This document shows positions 60,455-64,000 of a stretch of 64,000 nt of DNA, in pieces. The translations under genes and the position numbers were made by a program. The DNA lies in contig NZ_SRSF01000002.1 in the NCBI RefSeq assembly GCF_004803465.1, forward strand, positions 1 to 64,000. The letters are read 5' to 3'. The notes below the pieces were generated by a model. That model ran no database searches and was not told the origin of the DNA. It saw nothing but the letters and a program-made list of their open reading frames with translations. Each line of letters starts with the position of its first letter. Within the stretch, counting starts at the first letter, position 1. The stretch is from Neolewinella litorea (lineage in GTDB: Bacteria > Bacteroidota > Bacteroidia > Chitinophagales > Saprospiraceae).

Positions 60455-62929
60455 GTGACGCGCAGCGCAGATACGCACAGGGTGGAAAGTGGAACGGTGT
60501 ACGCCGACGTGGTGCTGCCGCTGTCGCTGGCCCAGACCTACACCTATACCGTCCCGGAAGAATACGTCGGCATACTGCGGGAAGGGCAGCGCGTGGAAGT
60601 GCAGTTCAGCCGCAACAAGCACTACGCGGGGATCGTGAGAAAGCTGCACGGCACGGCCCCCGGCTTCAAGACCCGCCCGATCCTGAGCGTCATTGACGTG
60701 GAGCCCCTCCTTACCCGCCGGCAACTGGAACTTTGGGACTGGATCGCCGACTACTACTGCTGTACCCTCGGCGAGGTGATGACCGCCGGCCTGCCCAGCC
60801 ACCTGAAGATGGCCAGCGAGACCATCATCACGCTCGGGCCCCTGTTCAGCGACGACATAACCGAACTGAACGAAGACGAGTACCTCGTGGTGGAGGCCCT
60901 GACGCTACAGTCGGAGCTCTCGCTCAAGGACATCCGTGACATCCTCCAGCGCAAGACCGTCTACCCCGTCATCCGCAGCCTGCTGGACCGCCACGTCATC
61001 CTGCCCAAGGAACACTTCGTAGATCCCTATAAGCCCCTGGAGATCAAGTGCGTACGCTTTGGCCCGTCCTGCCGCACCGAAGCCGAGCAGATTGCCGCCT
61101 TCGACAAAGTGGCGCGCTCCGAGAAGCAAACGGCCGTGCTCCTGGAATACATCCAGTACAGTCGCACCCAGCCCTACGTCCGGCGGGCCGACCTTTCCAA
61201 GCGCACCGGGGCCTCCGACGCGGTAATCAAGGCCATGGTCAAGAAGGACATCTTCGAATTTTACGACCGCGAGATCAGCCGCATCGGTGGGGAAGAAGCC
61301 GTGGCCGAACCCGGTGCGCTGAGCCCCCATCAGGTGGAAGCTCTGGGCGCGGTGCGCGGGTGCCATGCCGAGGGGAAGACCGCCCTGCTGCACGGGGTCA
61401 CCGGATCGGGCAAGACCAGGGTCTACCTGGAGCTCATGCAGGAGGTCATCGAGCGCGGGGAGCAGGTGCTGTACCTCCTGCCCGAAATCGCCCTGACGGG
61501 GCAGATTATCAAGCGGCTGCAGCGGGTACTTGGCGACCGGATCATGGTGTACCACAGCCGCCTCAACAATATGGAACGGGTGGAGATCTGGAAGGCGGTG
61601 CTCTCGGGCAAGACCTCCGTGGTGGGACCGCGCTCGGCGCTTTTCCTTCCCTTCACCCAACTCGGGCTGGTGGTGGTGGATGAGGAGCACGACCCCTCCT
61701 TCAAGCAGCACGACCCCAATCCGCGCTACAACGGCCGTGACGTGGCCCTGTACCTGGCCCGCCAACACGGCGCGCGGGCCGTGCTCGGCAGTGCCACGCC
61801 CAGTCTGGAGAGCTGGGAAAACGCCCGCAGCGGCAAGTACGGCCTGGTGACGATGACCGAACGCTTCGGCGGCACGGCACACCCCGAGATCGTCGTGGCC
61901 GATAGCCGGGAGACCGACGAGAAAGGTGCCCACCACCCCTTCTTCACCCCTACCCTGCTGGCGGCCATGCGGCGGACCATCGAGCGGGGGGAGCAGGTGA
62001 TCCTGTTCCAGAACCGCCGCGGCTTTGCGCCCGTGTACTTCTGTCCGACCTGCGAGTGGACGGTGGAGTGCGTCAACTGCGACGTTAGCCTTACCTACCA
62101 CAAATACCAGCACCGCCTGCGCTGCCACTGCTGTGGCTACGCCACTCCCCCGCCGGAACACTGCCCGGCCTGCGGGGAGGTACAACTAAAGCTGAGCGGT
62201 ACTGGAACGGAGAAGATCGAGGACGAGCTGAAGATCTTTTTACCCGAAGCGCGGATCGCCCGCATGGACCTCGACACTACCCGTGGCAAGAATGCGCTGG
62301 GTAAGCTCATCGACCAGTTTGAGGTCGGCGAGCTCGACGTACTGGTGGGGACGCAGATGGTGACCAAGGGCCTGGATTTCGCGCGGGTAGGATTGGTGGG
62401 CGTCATCAGTGCCGACCAGTTGCTGCGGTTTCCGGATTTCCGGGCCGACGAGCGCGCCTTTCAACTGATGCTGCAGGTGGCCGGACGAGCCGGGCGGCGC
62501 GACCGCCGGGGGCAGGTGGTGATCCAGGCCCACGAGGGAAGCCACCCCGTGCTTACCGACGTACTGGCGGCCGACTACGACAACTTCATCCGCCGGGAGG
62601 CCGGCAACCGGCAGCAGCACCGTTTCCCGCCCTACGGGCGCATGATCCGCATCCAACTGCGGCACCCACGGCGCACCACCGTAGAGGAGGGCGCCAAACT
62701 TCTGGGTAAGTGGCTGGCCCACTCGCTCGGTGAGCGGCTGGAGGGCCCCTTCGAGCCCAGCGTGGCCCGCCTGCGCACCTATTACTTGCAGGACATGGTG
62801 ATCCGTCTTTCCCCCGCCCCGGCGGAAGGGCAACGGGTCAAGGACCTTATTCGCCGGGCTACGGGCAAACTCGCTACGGAGAAAGGTCTGAGTGGCGTCC
62901 GGGTAGTGGTTGACGTAGACCCGTACTGA
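60455..62929 (+). CDS. priA: Primosomal protein N' (replication restart helicase PriA)
   Basis: 824 residues from GTG 60455 (no in-frame ATG near the conserved start). PriA 3'-DNA-binding domain at the beginning, then helicase: Walker A GVTGSGKTRVYLE near 313-325, DEEH near 409, GSATPS, and zinc-binding cysteines in CPTCEWTVECVNCD and CHCCG, CPACG (residues ~530-575). Motif VI region VAGRAGRRDRRGQ is intact. It reloads the replicative helicase at stalled forks, which complements the polymerase cassette elsewhere in the window. Confidence 0.95.
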   Translation: MTRSADTHRVESGTVYADVVLPLSLAQTYTYTVPEEYVGILREGQRVEVQFSRNKHYAGIVRKLHGTAPGFKTRPILSVIDVEPLLTRRQLELWDWIADYYCCTLGEVMTAGLPSHLKMASETIITLGPLFSDDITELNEDEYLVVEALTLQSELSLKDIRDILQRKTVYPVIRSLLDRHVILPKEHFVDPYKPLEIKCVRFGPSCRTEAEQIAAFDKVARSEKQTAVLLEYIQYSRTQPYVRRADLSKRTGASDAVIKAMVKKDIFEFYDREISRIGGEEAVAEPGALSPHQVEALGAVRGCHAEGKTALLHGVTGSGKTRVYLELMQEVIERGEQVLYLLPEIALTGQIIKRLQRVLGDRIMVYHSRLNNMERVEIWKAVLSGKTSVVGPRSALFLPFTQLGLVVVDEEHDPSFKQHDPNPRYNGRDVALYLARQHGARAVLGSATPSLESWENARSGKYGLVTMTERFGGTAHPEIVVADSRETDEKGAHHPFFTPTLLAAMRRTIERGEQVILFQNRRGFAPVYFCPTCEWTVECVNCDVSLTYHKYQHRLRCHCCGYATPPPEHCPACGEVQLKLSGTGTEKIEDELKIFLPEARIARMDLDTTRGKNALGKLIDQFEVGELDVLVGTQMVTKGLDFARVGLVGVISADQLLRFPDFRADERAFQLMLQVAGRAGRRDRRGQVVIQAHEGSHPVLTDVLAADYDNFIRREAGNRQQHRFPPYGRMIRIQLRHPRRTTVEEGAKLLGKWLAHSLGERLEGPFEPSVARLRTYYLQDMVIRLSPAPAEGQRVKDLIRRATGKLATEKGLSGVRVVVDVDPY

Positions 62930-62932
62930 TCC

Positions 62933-63685
62933 TTACTGTTCGTGGGCACTTCTGACCCGTCCGGCGCTGCTGGTATCCGACACCACGTCGGAGGGGTTGC
63001 CCGAGTAGCGCACCACGCCGGCACTGCTGGCGTCGGCGCGCAGGGTATTGCGCGCGTGTACGGCCACGCTGGCCGCGCTGCTGACGTTGGCCACGGCGTC
63101 GTCGGCTTCCAGCCCACCCGCATCGATGCTGCTGGCGCTGCTGGCGTCGGCGGTCACCCGGCTGGCGGACCCCTTGACCATAATCTGTCCCGAGCTGCTG
63201 GCGTCCAGGTCTACCCGTTTTCCGGTAAACTGCAGATCGATCAGGGCGGAGCTGCTCACGTCAAGCGATAAATCCTCGCCGCTGAAAGGTGTCTTGCCGA
63301 TTACACGCGAACTGCTGGAGGCGTCGATGGACTCGAGGCGCGGCAGGGATACGAAGACCCGGATGTCTTCCGTGGATTTGAAGTTGGCGTCGTCCGAGAA
63401 TTTGATGTGCAGGGTTCCGTTGATGACTTTTGTTTCGATAAAATCCTGGAGGTTGCTTTCCGCCTCGACGCGAACGTCGAAGGAGCCGCTCTCCGTCAGT
63501 TCGACGCGGAAGGAGCAGCAGGCGCTCACGCCGGTAAAGCCGTCGAGGTTTCGGGATTGCGTGACCAGGTCACCGTTTCCCTGTACCCGGTCGCGCTTGT
63601 TGAACCAACTCCCGTTGTTCACTTCCATCTGGGCGGCCAGGGGGGTAAGCAGGAGGATAAACAGCGATGTGATGATGATTTTCAT
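62933..63685 (-). CDS. Head-GIN domain (DUF2807) exported protein
   Basis: 250 residues from ATG 63685 (MKIIITSLFILLLTPLAAQM, a good signal peptide; the longer ORF is dropped). After it come the GIN-domain strands that repeat with serine/aspartate-rich turns (FTGVSACCSFRVELTESGSF, IDASSSSRVIGKTPFSGEDL, VSSAASVAVHARNTLRADAS), typical of DUF2807. The family is abundant in Bacteroidota and probably binds or scaffolds at the envelope; function is unknown. Convergent with priA, 3 bases apart. Confidence 0.88.
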   Translation of the reverse strand: MKIIITSLFILLLTPLAAQMEVNNGSWFNKRDRVQGNGDLVTQSRNLDGFTGVSACCSFRVELTESGSFDVRVEAESNLQDFIETKVINGTLHIKFSDDANFKSTEDIRVFVSLPRLESIDASSSSRVIGKTPFSGEDLSLDVSSSALIDLQFTGKRVDLDASSSGQIMVKGSASRVTADASSASSIDAGGLEADDAVANVSSAASVAVHARNTLRADASSAGVVRYSGNPSDVVSDTSSAGRVRSAHEQ

Positions 63686-63778
63686 AGTCTTGTTTTGCTT
63701 GGCACCGTAGGGACGAATGTACGGGCAGTGGGTTGCACCGGTCAACATCTTTTTTAGCGGGGGAACGTTAAGGGCAGC

Positions 63779-64000
63779 ATGTCTAGACTCGTTTTTCTAC
63801 TGGCCCTGATGCTGTTTTTGGATGGGTACGCTTTTCTGGCATTGCGGTCGTGGCTCAGCCGCTACTCGCGCAGCGTGCGGTACACCGGTTACAGCCTATA
63901 TTGGTTGCTTACGGCGGGAGCCCTGGCCTACACCTTGTTGAACGTTTTCGACTGGAACGACAACTGGTCGAAGAACCTGCAGACCTACGGTCGTGCGGCC
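63779..64000 (+). CDS. Membrane N-terminus of a probable metallophosphoesterase (partial)
   Basis: An open frame from ATG 63779 to the window edge encodes 74 residues: a hydrophobic helix (LVFLLALMLFLDGYAFLAL), a basic turn and a second helix (YSLYWLLTAGALAYTLLN). This pattern resembles the membrane anchor of Bacteroidota metallophosphoesterases, but the catalytic domain is beyond the window and no metal motif is visible. Tentative. Confidence 0.45.
   Translation, partial: MSRLVFLLALMLFLDGYAFLALRSWLSRYSRSVRYTGYSLYWLLTAGALAYTLLNVFDWNDNWSKNLQTYGRAA

Noticed and set aside
1-64000. tRNA and rRNA genes
   Set aside because: No T-loop GGTTCGA-type sequence with a matching acceptor stem was found in any gene-free stretch.

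Overview
The window looks like a high-GC member of the Bacteroidota, most like the Saprospiria/Lewinella group. This is inferred from a SusC/SusD pair, several TAnnTTTG promoters with an upstream TTG/TTTG, a TlpA-like protein with a probable DUF4369 region, DUF2851, DUF4407 and head-GIN (DUF2807) proteins, and the absence of strong Shine-Dalgarno sites. No rRNA or tRNA gene and no CRISPR array was seen. One structural RNA was found: the small SRP RNA at about 28398-28488.

Region 1 (1-9810) is a type I-B-like CRISPR-Cas interference operon on the minus strand, in transcription order cas6, a WYL regulator, cas8b-like, cas7, cas5, cas3. Downstream of cas3 the first ~38 codons of cas4 remain (to position 406). 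They are cut off by the end of an IS21-family element that runs off the left edge. No cas1, cas2 or array is visible, so adaptation is broken at least at cas4. Upstream of cas6 lies a graveyard of mobile DNA: an IS1-type fragment, an IS3-type transposase remnant with in-frame stops, and a frameshifted tyrosine recombinase remnant.

Region 2 (10-17.3 kb) has a TlpA-like lipoprotein, a gene-free stretch with several stem-loops, a GMC oxidoreductase / Gfo-Idh-MocA / Tat-lipoprotein subunit-3 cluster, two tiny membrane proteins and an HTH protein. Region 3 (17.4-22.2 kb) is a short-form, probably error-prone DNA polymerase III alpha subunit followed by DinB. The two are separated only by an 8-bp tandem repeat and are probably driven by a promoter that overlaps a perfect palindrome. 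A 26-bp palindromic repeat array with compensatory changes follows dinB.

Region 4 (22.2-28.5 kb) has an M28 peptidase, a small membrane protein, a RAYT (REP-associated tyrosine transposase) flanked on both sides by nine GTAG-hairpin REP units of about 119-128 bp, an amidase, rdgB and the SRP RNA gene. Region 5 (28.5-37.4 kb) is a second GMC/subunit-3 pair and a SusC-SusD-lipoprotein operon with a clear promoter and terminator.

Region 6 (37.4-64 kb) is mostly housekeeping: pdxJ, a NYN-domain protein, an ECF sigma factor, an XRE regulator, a DMT transporter, a TMTC-like membrane protein with TPRs, surE, a DUF697-SHOCT protein, a second sigma/anti-sigma/DUF4097-like operon, an outer-membrane barrel protein, treY-treZ, a flavin disulfide reductase, mutS, a DUF2851 protein, dihydrofolate reductase, DUF4407, priA, a head-GIN protein and the start of a probable metallophosphoesterase. 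A 24-bp GC-rich hairpin-like motif recurs in four separate intergenic sites across the window.
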